Notes: generated by a model not told the origin, from the sequence alone. DNA of 31,140 bases from RSA11 sp965652565 (GCA_965652565.1 CBFGWL010000029.1:1-31140); one strand, 5' to 3'; shown: positions 17,005 to 24,147, numbered from the stretch's first letter. Numbers and translations: made by a program.

Positions 17005-17429
17005 TGGGCGACCAAGGCACGGCGCCGATCCTGCTGGCGGTCGTGTCGGCCTACAAGCGGGCGCACGCGCTGGTGGCCGAGCGGTTCGCCCCGTTGGGCG
17101 TCCATCCGGGGCAGGACCGTCTGCTCGCCGAGCTCTGGAAGCGCGACGGCGTGAGCCAGTCGGAGCTGATCAAGCGGCTCGGCGTGCAGCCGCCGACCGT
17201 GACCGGCGCCCTGCAGCGCCTGGAGCGCGCCGGGATCGTTCGCCGTGAGCCCGACCCTGAGAACCGCCGGATCTCGCGCGTGTACCTGACCGAGAAGGGG
17301 CGCGAGCTCAAGGGGCCGGTGCAGGAGGCGCTGGCGGACGCCGAGCGCAACCTGCTCGCGAACCTCTCCTCCGATGAGCGCCGCGAGCTGGGCGAGCTTC
17401 TGGATCGCCTGCTCGGGCGCGACAGTTAG
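17004..17429 (+). CDS. MarR family transcriptional regulator
   Basis: A 141-residue dimeric winged-helix regulator. The DNA-binding part is SQSELIKRLGVQPPTVTGALQRLERAGIVRR (residues 51-81), followed by the wing DPENRRISRVYLTEKG (84-99). N- and C-terminal helices would form the dimer. The ATG overlaps the hemL stop (TGATG), so it is produced with the haem genes. A near-perfect set of inverted half-sites begins inside its own stop codon and lies before the SDR gene, making that gene, or its own operon end, a likely target. The ligand is unknown. Confidence 0.92.
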   Translation: MGDQGTAPILLAVVSAYKRAHALVAERFAPLGVHPGQDRLLAELWKRDGVSQSELIKRLGVQPPTVTGALQRLERAGIVRREPDPENRRISRVYLTEKGRELKGPVQEALADAERNLLANLSSDERRELGELLDRLLGRDS

Positions 17430-17452
17430 GCTGCTAACTTTGGCGCCTAACT
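17424..17452. promoter_or_regulatory. Probable MarR operator: three related half-sites
   Basis: AGTTAG-GCTG-CTAACT (17424-17439) is a perfect inverted repeat that includes the marR stop codon. A third element, GCCTAACT (17445-17452), is the exact reverse complement of the first eight bases AGTTAGGC. The array lies 28-56 bases before the GTG of the SDR gene. Confidence 0.6.
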
Positions 17453-17479
17453 AAGGTCGTTGAAAGGAGGAGCGGACCC

Positions 17480-18298
17480 GTGGAGACCGATCTACGTGGG
17501 CGTAACGTGCTCGTCACGGGAGCGAGTTCGGGCATCGGCCGTGCCGCTGCGCGGGCCTTCGCCGAGGAGGGTGCGAACGTTGCCGTCACCTACCGAACGA
17601 ACGCCGAGGCGGCCGCGGAGCTCGTCGAGGGCATCCGGGCGCAGGGGGTCGACGCCCTGGCCCTGGAGTACAGCCTGGAGGAACCGGGATCGGGCGATGC
17701 CGTCGTTCGCTCGCTCGCCGAGCGCTGGGGTGGTCTCGACACGCTCGTGGCCAACGCGGTGCGCTGGCCCCGCGAGTTCCCGGCCGAGGGCCGCGCCGAA
17801 TCGTTGACCACGGCGAGCTGGCGAGACGACCTGCGCACGAACCTCGAGGGCACGGTCGAGGTCGTGCTCGCGGCCCTGCCGCTGCTGCGGCGCAGCGCGG
17901 CGGGACGGATCGTGCTCACTTCCTCCGGGGTGGCGGAGGAGGGATCGCCGGGGCCCAGCCCGTACGGGGTGGCCAAGGCGGCGCTGGGCGGCTTCGTGCG
18001 GCAGCTCGCCTGGGATGTGGGACGCGACGGTGTCCTGGTGAACGCGGTGGCGGCGGGATTCACCGTGACGAAGCGCAACCGCGCCGTGTTCGGCCAGGCG
18101 GTGCGCGACGCGGTGGCGATGCACACGCCGTCGCGCCGCCTCTCGGCTCCCGAGGACGTGGCGGGGCTGATCGTCTACCTCGGCTCGGCCGCGAACGGGA
18201 ACCTGAGTGGGGAGGTCGTGCGCGAGGGCTCCTCGACGGGCCGCGGCGGCCAGCACATGGAGTTCGCGCCGAACACGGAGGTCGCGGCGCTGGACTGA
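17480..18298 (+). CDS. SDR family NAD(P)-dependent oxidoreductase
   Basis: A 272-residue classical short-chain dehydrogenase/reductase. It has the cofactor motif TGASSGIG (13-20), the NAG-like segment VANAVRW (90-96), Asn121, the catalytic serine in VLTSSG (Ser148/149) and the Tyr162-x3-Lys166 pair in SPYGVAK. The substrate cannot be told; the sequence resembles FabG-like reductases. The GTG start follows AAAGGAGG with a gap of about 9 nt. The gene stands alone between the MarR half-site array and a very strong terminator hairpin, so it is probably a single-gene unit controlled by that MarR protein (inference). Confidence 0.92.
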   Translation: METDLRGRNVLVTGASSGIGRAAARAFAEEGANVAVTYRTNAEAAAELVEGIRAQGVDALALEYSLEEPGSGDAVVRSLAERWGGLDTLVANAVRWPREFPAEGRAESLTTASWRDDLRTNLEGTVEVVLAALPLLRRSAAGRIVLTSSGVAEEGSPGPSPYGVAKAALGGFVRQLAWDVGRDGVLVNAVAAGFTVTKRNRAVFGQAVRDAVAMHTPSRRLSAPEDVAGLIVYLGSAANGNLSGEVVREGSSTGRGGQHMEFAPNTEVAALD

Positions 18299-18308
18299 GC
18301 TCAAGGAC

Positions 18309-18355
18309 GGCTAGCGCTCGGCGCCGCCTGGCGGGGGCGGCGCCGCGCGCTAGCC
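18309..18355 (+). terminator. Strong terminator hairpin after the SDR gene
   Basis: Two perfect 9-bp stems stack. The outer is GGCTAGCGC / GCGCTAGCC and the inner is GGCGCCGCC / GGCGGCGCC, separated by 2-nt symmetrical internal loops and closed by a 7-nt loop. It starts 10 bases after the stop. Confidence 0.8.
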
Positions 18356-18370
18356 TCAGCTTCGGCGGCC

Positions 18371-18462
18371 CTTGAACCGCCCCGGACGAGACGCGCGCCG
18401 TACCCGGTAGAGCAAAGACGACGCGCAGTTGAGCCGAAAACGACGTACCGAGGAGGTTCAAG
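18371..18462 (+). promoter_or_regulatory. Candidate expression platform: anti-Shine-Dalgarno pairing
   Basis: CTTGAACC (18371-18378), just before the aptamer, is exactly complementary to GGTTCAAG (18455-18462), which holds the end of the AGGAGG ribosome site and reaches the start codon. A competing hairpin, GGCGG (18364-18368) with CCGCC (18377-18381), uses part of the same strand. This suggests control of translation by sequestration; the direction of switching is inferred. Confidence 0.5.
18382..18429 (+). ncRNA. Guanidine-III (ykkC-III) riboswitch aptamer
   Basis: The leader of the SMR exporter gene contains the class hallmarks CCGGACGAG and CGCGCCGTACCCGGT, followed by an A-rich linker AGAGCAAAGACG. 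CCGG at 18382-18385 can pair with CCGG at 18404-18407 (P1). GCGCGCCGT at 18392-18400 region can pair with ACGACGCGC around 18418-18426 (P2, with one C-A mismatch), giving the expected H-type pseudoknot. The class binds guanidinium and turns on exporters of the Gdx type, exactly the gene downstream. Boundaries are approximate. Confidence 0.85.
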
Positions 18463-18789
18463 ATGGCTTGGCTGTTGATCGTGATCGCCGGCGTGCTGGA
18501 GGCGGTGTGGGCGATCGCCCTCAAGGAATCGGACGGCTTCTCGAAGTTGGCGCCCACCCTGATCTTCCTGGCGGCCGGCGGGATCAGCATCGTCTTGCTC
18601 GCCTTCGCCCTGCGCGATCTGCCCGTGGGCACGGGCTACGCGGTGTGGACGGGGATCGGCGCGGTGGGCGCCGCGATCGCCGGGGTGATCATCCTCGGCG
18701 AGTCCGCAACGGCGCCCCGCCTGCTTGCGATCGCCCTGATCGCGACCGGCATCGTCTGGCTCGCCCTCCAGGAGAACGCCACGGCCTGA
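18463..18789 (+). CDS. gdx: SMR family guanidinium exporter (Gdx/SugE type)
   Basis: A 108-residue four-helix small multidrug resistance protein that works as an antiparallel dimer and exchanges guanidinium for protons. Glu13 in VLEAVWAIALK is the essential central glutamate. The LEAVWAIALKESDGF pattern, and PVGTGYAVWTGIGAVGAA in helix 3, fit the Gdx (formerly SugE) subtype rather than EmrE. The upstream guanidine-III riboswitch makes guanidinium the natural substrate. The ATG has a strong AGGAGG 6 nt before it. The gene is a single unit ending near a tandem repeat at 18810. Confidence 0.94.
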   Translation: MAWLLIVIAGVLEAVWAIALKESDGFSKLAPTLIFLAAGGISIVLLAFALRDLPVGTGYAVWTGIGAVGAAIAGVIILGESATAPRLLAIALIATGIVWLALQENATA

Positions 18790-18809
18790 CCGGCCACGCC
18801 TGCGCGCGA

Positions 18810-18914
18810 GATCGACATTTCGTGGGATCAACCAGCGAAATCGCGAACTCGCGGAGCGCCCCGGATCGACTTCGTGATTTCGTGGGATTACTCGGTGAAA
18901 TCGCGAACTCGTGA
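18810..18914. repeat. Two-unit direct repeat with 60-bp period
   Basis: ATTTCGTGGGAT occurs at 18817 and 18877, and GAAATCGCGAACTCG at 18837 and 18897, so the period is exactly 60. ATCGAC also begins each unit, slightly offset. In each unit ATTTC(G) and (C)GAAAT are inverted about 13 bases apart, and CGCGAACTCGCG in the first unit is a small hairpin. It lies between two genes in the same direction. It could be a terminator pair or a dispersed intergenic repeat of this genome. Confidence 0.75.
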
Positions 18915-18946
18915 GGGCTGGCTGCGATAAATCCAAGCCCGCTCGC

Positions 18947-18952
18947 TACCGT
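18947..18952 (+). promoter_or_regulatory. Putative -10 box for the leaderless gene at 18960
   Basis: TACCGT ends 7 nt before the GTG at 18960, with no Shine-Dalgarno present. This spacing favours GTG 18960 over the in-frame GTG at 18951. Confidence 0.5.
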
Positions 18953-18959
18953 GCCCGCC

Positions 18960-19595
18960 GTGATCGAGCCCCCCGACTCCCTGCGCGTCCTCGCGACGCA
19001 GCTTCGCGACGAGGACACGGTGATCTCGCCGCACGTGGCCGAGCCGCCGGATGCGCCTGCCCTCGGCGAGCTCGCCGCGGCGGGTCCCGGGACGGTGGGC
19101 GACCCCGGCGCCTACGCGCTCGTCGTGGAGTGCGTGCGCGAGGGGTATCTCCTGCATTTCGGCGAGCCCCGCGTGGTGGTGGCCGAGGACCCCGACCTGC
19201 GTCTGCTCGCGGGCGATTACCTGTACGCGCGCGGGATCGAGCGGCTCGGCACGCTCGGTGATCTGGGCGCGATCCGCGAGCTCTCGGCGCTGATCTCGCT
19301 CGCCGCCCAGTTCCACGCCGACGGGCGCGAGCGCGGGGACGTGGACGTGCTCTGGCTCGCGAGCGCCGTCGCGATCGCGACCGGGATCGCCGGCCGCAGC
19401 GCGGCTGAGGATCACGCCGAGCCCGAGATCCAGGCCGCCGTCGCGGACTTGGAGACCGCTCGCGAGGCCGTCCGCAAGGGCGAGATCGACGCTGCTGCGC
19501 GGCTCGCGGAGGTCGTCCACGGCCTCGCCGCGAATGCCGGTCTCGGGGAGCGACTTCGCTTCGCTGCTGAAGCAATAGACTTCCGGGCCGTCTGA
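18960..19595 (+). CDS. Helical protein of unknown function, possibly HepS-like
   Basis: A 211-residue, mostly helical soluble protein. The segment LRLLAGDYLYARGIERLGTLGDLGAIRELSALISLAAQ loosely resembles the small subunit (HepS, component I) of heptaprenyl diphosphate synthases, in which a GDxxxA-type helix is followed by a short-helix pair. That likeness is from memory and weak. It would fit the nearby menaquinone methyltransferase and polyprenyl synthase genes. The protein lacks any DDxxD motif, so it is not itself a prenyltransferase. The stop lies 2 bases before the Rieske gene start, so the two are co-transcribed. Start GTG 18960, chosen by spacing from TACCGT. Confidence 0.75.
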   Translation: MIEPPDSLRVLATQLRDEDTVISPHVAEPPDAPALGELAAAGPGTVGDPGAYALVVECVREGYLLHFGEPRVVVAEDPDLRLLAGDYLYARGIERLGTLGDLGAIRELSALISLAAQFHADGRERGDVDVLWLASAVAIATGIAGRSAAEDHAEPEIQAAVADLETAREAVRKGEIDAAARLAEVVHGLAANAGLGERLRFAAEAIDFRAV

Positions 19596-19597
19596 GA

Positions 19598-20281
19598 GTG
19601 GCTGATCCTGCCAACAACAAGAACGGCGGCTCTGCCGGCGGTAACGAAGCGCCCGAGAGGCCCAAGCCCGCGGGCTACTTCGAGGGTGAGACGATGACCC
19701 GCCGCACCGTGTTTGCGGTGGCGGGTCAGGCGTTCGGTGGCGTGGCCGCCGCGGGCGTGCTGCTGCCGGTCGTCGGCTTCGCCGTAGCGCCGATCTTCGA
19801 TCGCCCCGAGGAGAACTGGGAGGCGGTCGGCCCGGTCGACGACTACACCGACGACACCTACCGCCAGGCCGTCATCACGCTGCGTGATGGCATCGGCGAG
19901 GCAGGCAAGACCACCGTCTACATCCGCCGCGGCAACCCGGCTCGTTTCGAGGGCGAGAGCGCGGACGAGTTCATCGCGATCTCGACCCGCTGCGCGCACC
20001 TTGGCTGCCCCGTCCGCTTCGTGCAGGCCGCCGGCAACTTCATCTGCCCGTGCCACGGCGGCGTCTACGACTTCGAGGGCAAGGTCGTCGGTGGCCCGCC
20101 CGTCCGCCCGCTCGACCGCTTCCAGACCCGCGTGAACGACGAGGGCCAGGTCGAGGTCGGCCCCCGCTACAGCGTCACGAACTCCCTCAAGCCCGTCCGC
20201 GCCCGCGATCCGGGTGAGTTCACGGGCGGCATCTGGGAGTACCTCTACCCGCCCCGTCCTTCGACCCCGCCCGCTCCGTAA
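19598..20281 (+). CDS. qcrA: Menaquinol:cytochrome c reductase Rieske iron-sulfur subunit
   Basis: A 227-residue Rieske protein of the bc-type complex. It carries electrons from menaquinol to the cytochrome c domain. The N-terminus has a twin-arginine signal-anchor (TRRTVFAVAGQ, residues 34-44, then one hydrophobic helix). The cluster site is Cys132-Ala-His134 with Cys150-Pro-Cys152-His153; Cys137 and Cys152 form the usual disulfide. One membrane anchor and the two-gene cytochrome b that follows match the Bacillus QcrABC/b6f type. The GTG start is 2 bases after the preceding stop. TatA and TatC encoded at 24764-25833 could export it. Confidence 0.95.
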   Translation: MADPANNKNGGSAGGNEAPERPKPAGYFEGETMTRRTVFAVAGQAFGGVAAAGVLLPVVGFAVAPIFDRPEENWEAVGPVDDYTDDTYRQAVITLRDGIGEAGKTTVYIRRGNPARFEGESADEFIAISTRCAHLGCPVRFVQAAGNFICPCHGGVYDFEGKVVGGPPVRPLDRFQTRVNDEGQVEVGPRYSVTNSLKPVRARDPGEFTGGIWEYLYPPRPSTPPAP

Positions 20282-20284
20282 GCC

Positions 20285-21073
20285 ATGCCGAACTTGGTTC
20301 CAAAGGCCCTGCGCAAGCCCGGCAAGCCCGGCGAAGGCGGCAACGGCGCGCTGTCCCCGGACAAGCTCAAGGAGGCCCCGGTCGATCTCGTCGGCTGGGT
20401 GGACGAGCGCACCGGCGCGAGCCCGTTCCTGACGGGCCTGCTCTTCCGCAAGGTCCCGAAGGGCACCAACTGGTACTACACCCTGGGCTCGGCGACGCTC
20501 TTCGCCTTCCTCGTCCAGGCGATCACCGGCGTGTTCCTGGCGATGTTCTACGTGCCGTCGCCGGTCGAGGCCTACGCGTCGATCACGCACATCACGAACG
20601 ACGTCTTCCTCGGCGAGTTCGTCCGCGGCATGCACAAGTGGGGCGCCACGGTGATGATCATCGTGATCTTCCTGCACATGGCCCGTACGTTCTTCTTCGG
20701 GGCCTACAAGTACCCGCGCGAGCTCAACTGGGTGATCGGCGTGGTGCTCATCATCCTCACGCTCGTCATGGGCCTCACCGGCTACCTGCTGCCGTTCGAC
20801 CAGCGCTCCTACTGGGCGACGATCGTCGCCATGAACATCACCGCGACCGGCCCGGTGCTCGGCCCGTACCTCGCCGACTTCCTGCGCGCGGGCGCCGAGT
20901 TCGAGGCGACGACGCTCTCGCGCTTCTACGCGCTGCACATGATGCTCGTGCCCGGCCTGATCATCGCCCTGATCGGCGCGCACCTGTACCTGGTCGTCAA
21001 GCTCGGCACCACCGCGCCGCCCTGGGTCCGCGCCGAGACGAAGCCCAAGAGCATCCGCGAGGAGAAGGTCTAA
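20285..21073 (+). CDS. qcrB: Menaquinol:cytochrome c reductase cytochrome b subunit (b6-like)
   Basis: A 262-residue membrane protein equal to the N-terminal half of cytochrome b. The haem ligands are His117 and His131 (13 between) and His218 and His233 (14 between). The 13/14 spacing is the mark of b6-type cytochromes, unlike mitochondrial cytochrome b. Four membrane helices are visible, with the conserved GYLLPFDQRSYWATIV segment between helices. An extended cytoplasmic N-terminus of about 60 residues precedes them. The ATG starts 3 bases after the Rieske stop. Confidence 0.96.
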   Translation: MPNLVPKALRKPGKPGEGGNGALSPDKLKEAPVDLVGWVDERTGASPFLTGLLFRKVPKGTNWYYTLGSATLFAFLVQAITGVFLAMFYVPSPVEAYASITHITNDVFLGEFVRGMHKWGATVMIIVIFLHMARTFFFGAYKYPRELNWVIGVVLIILTLVMGLTGYLLPFDQRSYWATIVAMNITATGPVLGPYLADFLRAGAEFEATTLSRFYALHMMLVPGLIIALIGAHLYLVVKLGTTAPPWVRAETKPKSIREEKV

Positions 21074-21076
21074 GCC

Positions 21077-21778
21077 TTGGACGCAGCCCAGAAAGAGGCA
21101 TACCTCCGCGAATACGAGGTCCTGAAGAAGAAGGGCAAGCCCTTCTTCCCGTACGCCGTGTTCAAGGACTCGGCGATGTTCCTGATCGTCGTCGCCGTGA
21201 TCGCGTTCATGTCGATCATGCTGGGCGCCGAGCAGGGCCCGAAGGCCGACCCGACGACGACCACCTACGTCCCGCGTCCGGAGTGGTACTTCTTCTTCCT
21301 CTTCGAGCTCCTGCGCGTGCTCAAGCCGTCGGAGCTCACGCCGGTCGCGACCATCGGCATCCCGACGATCGCGATGGTGCTGCTCCTGCTGCTGCCGTTC
21401 TACGACCGCAACCCCGAGCGCCATCCGCTCAAGCGGCCGGTCGCGACGACGGCGGGCATCATGACCATCATCGCGATGGCGTTCCTGACCTACCTGGGCG
21501 CCTCGGCGGGCTCGCCGACCGACATCGAGCTCGAGGTCGCGCCGCAGTACGAGGCGGGCAAGCAGGTCGCCGCGCAGTCAGGTTGCTTGGCCTGCCACCA
21601 GTTCGGCCACAACGGCAACGACGGCCCCGGCCCGGAGCTGACGCACATCGGCTCGGAGCTCCCCACGGCGGCGATCGAGCGCACCCTGCGCAACCCGCCG
21701 GGCATCATGCCCTCGTACGCCGACCTGCCGCCCGAGAAGTTCGACGAGCTCGTCGAATTCCTGGGCTCGCTGCGGTAA
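21077..21778 (+). CDS. qcrC: Subunit IV-cytochrome c fusion of menaquinol:cytochrome c reductase
   Basis: A 233-residue fusion. Residues 1-145 equal the C-terminal part of cytochrome b (subunit IV) with three membrane helices and the quinol-site motif PEWY (68-71). Residues about 155-233 form a cytochrome c domain with CLACH (170-174) and probable haem ligand Met211 (IMPSY). It would accept electrons from the Rieske protein and pass them to an oxidase or soluble cytochrome. This is the arrangement of Bacillus QcrC, not the separate dihaem QcrC of Mycobacterium or Streptomyces. The start is TTG, three bases after qcrB. No oxidase genes are in the window. Confidence 0.95.
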   Translation: MDAAQKEAYLREYEVLKKKGKPFFPYAVFKDSAMFLIVVAVIAFMSIMLGAEQGPKADPTTTTYVPRPEWYFFFLFELLRVLKPSELTPVATIGIPTIAMVLLLLLPFYDRNPERHPLKRPVATTAGIMTIIAMAFLTYLGASAGSPTDIELEVAPQYEAGKQVAAQSGCLACHQFGHNGNDGPGPELTHIGSELPTAAIERTLRNPPGIMPSYADLPPEKFDELVEFLGSLR

Positions 21779-21806
21779 GCGTGGTCGGCCTGCCAAGCTG
21801 CGCTTA

Positions 21807-22541
21807 GTGAGCGCAACCGAAGCCAAGCCGTCCCGCTCCTCGGAGGAGTTCGCGGGCCAGGTCCGCGGCATGTTCGACCGGATCGCCGGCGTCTACGACG
21901 TCATGAACTCCGCGATGACCGCCGGCCTGCACCACGGCTGGCGCGAGCGCGCCGCCGATCGTGCCGAGGTCAGCCCCGGCGACGCTGCCCTCGACCTCTG
22001 CTGCGGGACCGGCGATCTGGCCCTCGCGTTGCGCGAGCGCGTGGGCCCGAGCGGCCGCGTGGTGGGCGCCGACTTCTCCGAGCGCATGCTCGCCCTGGCC
22101 CAGGACAAGGCGCTGGAGCGCGGCATGCCCGACGTCACCTTCGAGTGGGCCGACGCCCTCGAGCTGCCCTACTCCGACGCCTCGTTCGACGCCGTCACCG
22201 TCGGCTTCGGCGCGCGGAACCTCGCCGACCTGGAGCGCGGGGTGGGGGAGATGGTCCGCGTCACCAAGCCCGGCGGGCACGTGGTGATCCTCGAGATCAC
22301 CCAGCCGCGCCGCCCGCCGCTCTCCTACTTCTTCTCGCTTTGGTTCGACCGGATCGTGCCCCTGCTCGGGCGCGTCACGGGCAACCCGGACGCCTACTCG
22401 TATCTGCCCGAGTCCGTGCGCAGCTTTCCCTCGCCCGAGGGGCTCGCGGCGATCATGGACCGCGCCGGGCTCGAGGGCATCCGCTACACGATCCTCGCGG
22501 GGGGCATCATCGCCATCCACTCCGGCCGCAAGCCGGGCTGA
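21807..22541 (+). CDS. menG: Demethylmenaquinone methyltransferase
   Basis: A 244-residue UbiE/MenG family methyltransferase that adds the C-methyl group in the last step of menaquinone synthesis. The family pattern is complete: FDRIAGVYDVMNSAMTAGLHHGWR near the start, the SAM-binding LDLCCGTGDLAL (63-74), GFGARNLADLERGVGEM and a basic end. The MenG name is preferred over UbiE because of the Gram-positive, menaquinol-type context. The GTG start lacks a Shine-Dalgarno; CAAGCT lies 7 nt upstream, a weak leaderless candidate. It follows the quinol reductase genes and precedes the polyprenyl synthase gene. Confidence 0.93.
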   Translation: MSATEAKPSRSSEEFAGQVRGMFDRIAGVYDVMNSAMTAGLHHGWRERAADRAEVSPGDAALDLCCGTGDLALALRERVGPSGRVVGADFSERMLALAQDKALERGMPDVTFEWADALELPYSDASFDAVTVGFGARNLADLERGVGEMVRVTKPGGHVVILEITQPRRPPLSYFFSLWFDRIVPLLGRVTGNPDAYSYLPESVRSFPSPEGLAAIMDRAGLEGIRYTILAGGIIAIHSGRKPG

Positions 22542-22555
22542 CGCGGGGAGCGAGC

Positions 22556-23542
22556 GTGCAACGCAGCGCGGTCCCGCCCCCCGTGACCCAGGTGCTCGAC
22601 GCCGCGCAGGCGTGGCTGCCGGGCCTCATGGCGCGCGCCGAGGAGCGCCTCACGGCCGTGGTCGGTGACGACGGCCCGCTCGTCGACGACGCCCAGGCCA
22701 CGCTGCGCGCGGGCGGCAAGCGCCTGCGGCCGATGCTCGTGTTGCTCTGCGCGGGGCCGAACGCCGGTGACAGCGCGCTGCGCGCGGCCGCCGCGATCGA
22801 GCTCGTCCACATGGCGACCCTGGTCCACGACGACGTCCTGGACGCCGCGCCCCTGCGCCGCGGGCTGCCCACGGTCGTCGCGACCGCGGGCCGCGAGCAG
22901 GCGACCGCCGTGGGCGATCTGCTGCTCTCCCGCGCCTTCTCCGAACTCGCCGTGCCCGGCGCCGAGCGCCAGGTGCAGCTGCTCGCGCGCGCCTCGGTGG
23001 GACTCGCGCTGGGCGAGCTGGCGCAGCGCCGCGACGCCTTCGACACGACCATCTCCGCCGAGCGCTACCTCGCGCGCTGCCGGCTCAAGACGGCGCGCCT
23101 CTTCGAGTGCGCCTGCTTGATCGGCCGCGCGAGCGCCGGCGCCCCGAACGGCTCGGCCGAGCAACTCGAGAGCTTCGGCCGGGAGATCGGCCTAGCCTTC
23201 CAGCTGCTCGACGACGTGCTCGACGTCGCGGGGCCTGCGGAGCGCACCGGCAAGGCGCGCGGCACGGATTTGCTCGACGGCACCGTGACCCTGCCGCTGA
23301 TCATCGCGCGCGAGCGCGACCCCGAGCTCGCCCAGCTCGATCTGCGCGAGCTCACCCCGGAGAGCGCGGAGCGCGCCTGCGATCGGATCGCCGCCACGGG
23401 GGCGCTCGACGAGGTGCGCGCCGACGCGCGCGCCCGGGTGGAGGCCGCCAAGCGCGCGCTGGACGACGCGGAGGACCTCGACGCCCCGCAGCGCGAGCTG
23501 CTCGCTCTGGTCGCCGACGGCGTGGTCGAGCGCTACGCGTAA
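22556..23542 (+). CDS. Long-chain polyprenyl diphosphate synthase
   Basis: A 328-residue trans-isoprenyl diphosphate synthase. It extends farnesyl or geranylgeranyl diphosphate with isopentenyl diphosphate, most likely to make the menaquinone tail. It has GGKRLRP (53-59) for IPP binding, the first Asp-rich motif HDDVLD (Asp92, 93, 96) and the second LLDDVLDV (Asp219, 220, 223). Small residues stand before the first motif, as usual for long-chain enzymes; the exact length is not predictable here. The GTG start has GGGGAG about 6 nt upstream. It ends at a strong bidirectional hairpin. Confidence 0.93.
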   Translation: MQRSAVPPPVTQVLDAAQAWLPGLMARAEERLTAVVGDDGPLVDDAQATLRAGGKRLRPMLVLLCAGPNAGDSALRAAAAIELVHMATLVHDDVLDAAPLRRGLPTVVATAGREQATAVGDLLLSRAFSELAVPGAERQVQLLARASVGLALGELAQRRDAFDTTISAERYLARCRLKTARLFECACLIGRASAGAPNGSAEQLESFGREIGLAFQLLDDVLDVAGPAERTGKARGTDLLDGTVTLPLIIARERDPELAQLDLRELTPESAERACDRIAATGALDEVRADARARVEAAKRALDDAEDLDAPQRELLALVADGVVERYA

Positions 23543-23552
23543 GCGGCGTGCA

Positions 23553-23580
23553 CGCGAGGGCCCACGAATGGGCCCTCGCG
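23553..23580. terminator. Bidirectional terminator hairpin
   Basis: A perfect 12-bp stem (CGCGAGGGCCCA / TGGGCCCTCGCG) with a CGAA tetraloop lies between the convergent polyprenyl synthase gene and the zinc-ribbon gene. Confidence 0.85.
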
Positions 23581-23623
23581 CTCTACCCCGGATCGTGGCG
23601 CCCGAAGCCTTGGCGGGACTCGG

Positions 23624-24028
23624 TTAGAAGTCCTCGGGGAGGATGAGGTCGTAGCGCAGTGCCTCGGCGAAGCGCTCGATCTCCTCCTCGACGTTGGCGC
23701 GGCTCAGGATCCGCAGATCGTCGAGCAGGGCCTGTGTGCCCTCGTCCAGCGCCTCGTCGAAGCGATCGACGACCGTCTGGTGGTAGGTCCCGGAGCCGCG
23801 CCACTCGCAGTCGGGGCAGCGCAGCGTCACCTGCCAGTAGCCGGGCTCCCCGGGGGCCCAGTCGATCGGGATGACCAGATCGCGCCCGCACTCGGGGCAG
23901 ATCTGCAGGTCGTCGTCGTGGCGGGCGGCGTCGGCGTCCTGAAGCTGCCGCGCCTTCAGCTCGTTCTCCAGCTGGAGGCGCTTCCCGCCTCGGGCGTCGT
24001 CCTTGTGGGTCGCGTGCCGCTCTGCCAT
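23624..24028 (-). CDS. Zinc-ribbon conserved protein of unknown function
   Basis: A 134-residue protein with a charged helical N-terminus, a zinc ribbon formed by Cys44-x2-Cys47 (ICPECG) and Cys71-x2-Cys74 (RCPDCEW), and a helical end reading FDEALDEGTQALLDDL, ANVEEEIERF and ILPEDF. I recall this combination as a widespread actinobacterial conserved hypothetical; no function is known to me. The ATG at 24028 is supported by GGAGG about 7 nt upstream; the open frame continues further upstream but without support. A small ACCCC/GGGGT hairpin (24058-24071) lies in the shared upstream region with dcd. Confidence 0.78.
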   Translation of the reverse strand: MAERHATHKDDARGGKRLQLENELKARQLQDADAARHDDDLQICPECGRDLVIPIDWAPGEPGYWQVTLRCPDCEWRGSGTYHQTVVDRFDEALDEGTQALLDDLRILSRANVEEEIERFAEALRYDLILPEDF

Positions 24029-24141
24029 TCCGACCCCTCCATCGGCAGACTCCCCAGACCCCTTTAGGGGTTGGCCCCTATGTCGTGGCCGCGCGTCCAG
24101 CCGCCCTCGCCGCGGGGTCGCCATGGCGCCCCCAAGCCAAA

Positions 24142-24147
24142 TAGACT
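24142..24147 (+). promoter_or_regulatory. Putative -10 box for leaderless dcd
   Basis: TAGACT ends 8 nt before the ATG at 24156, and no Shine-Dalgarno is present. Confidence 0.5.

Noticed and set aside
18810..18914. CRISPR array
   Set aside because: Only two units, the shared blocks are themselves interrupted, and no cas genes are near.
18636..19018. Minus-strand frames with the repeated peptide REFAIS...DPTK
   Set aside because: The peptide repeat only reflects the 60-bp DNA repeat; no ribosome site or conserved domain supports these frames.
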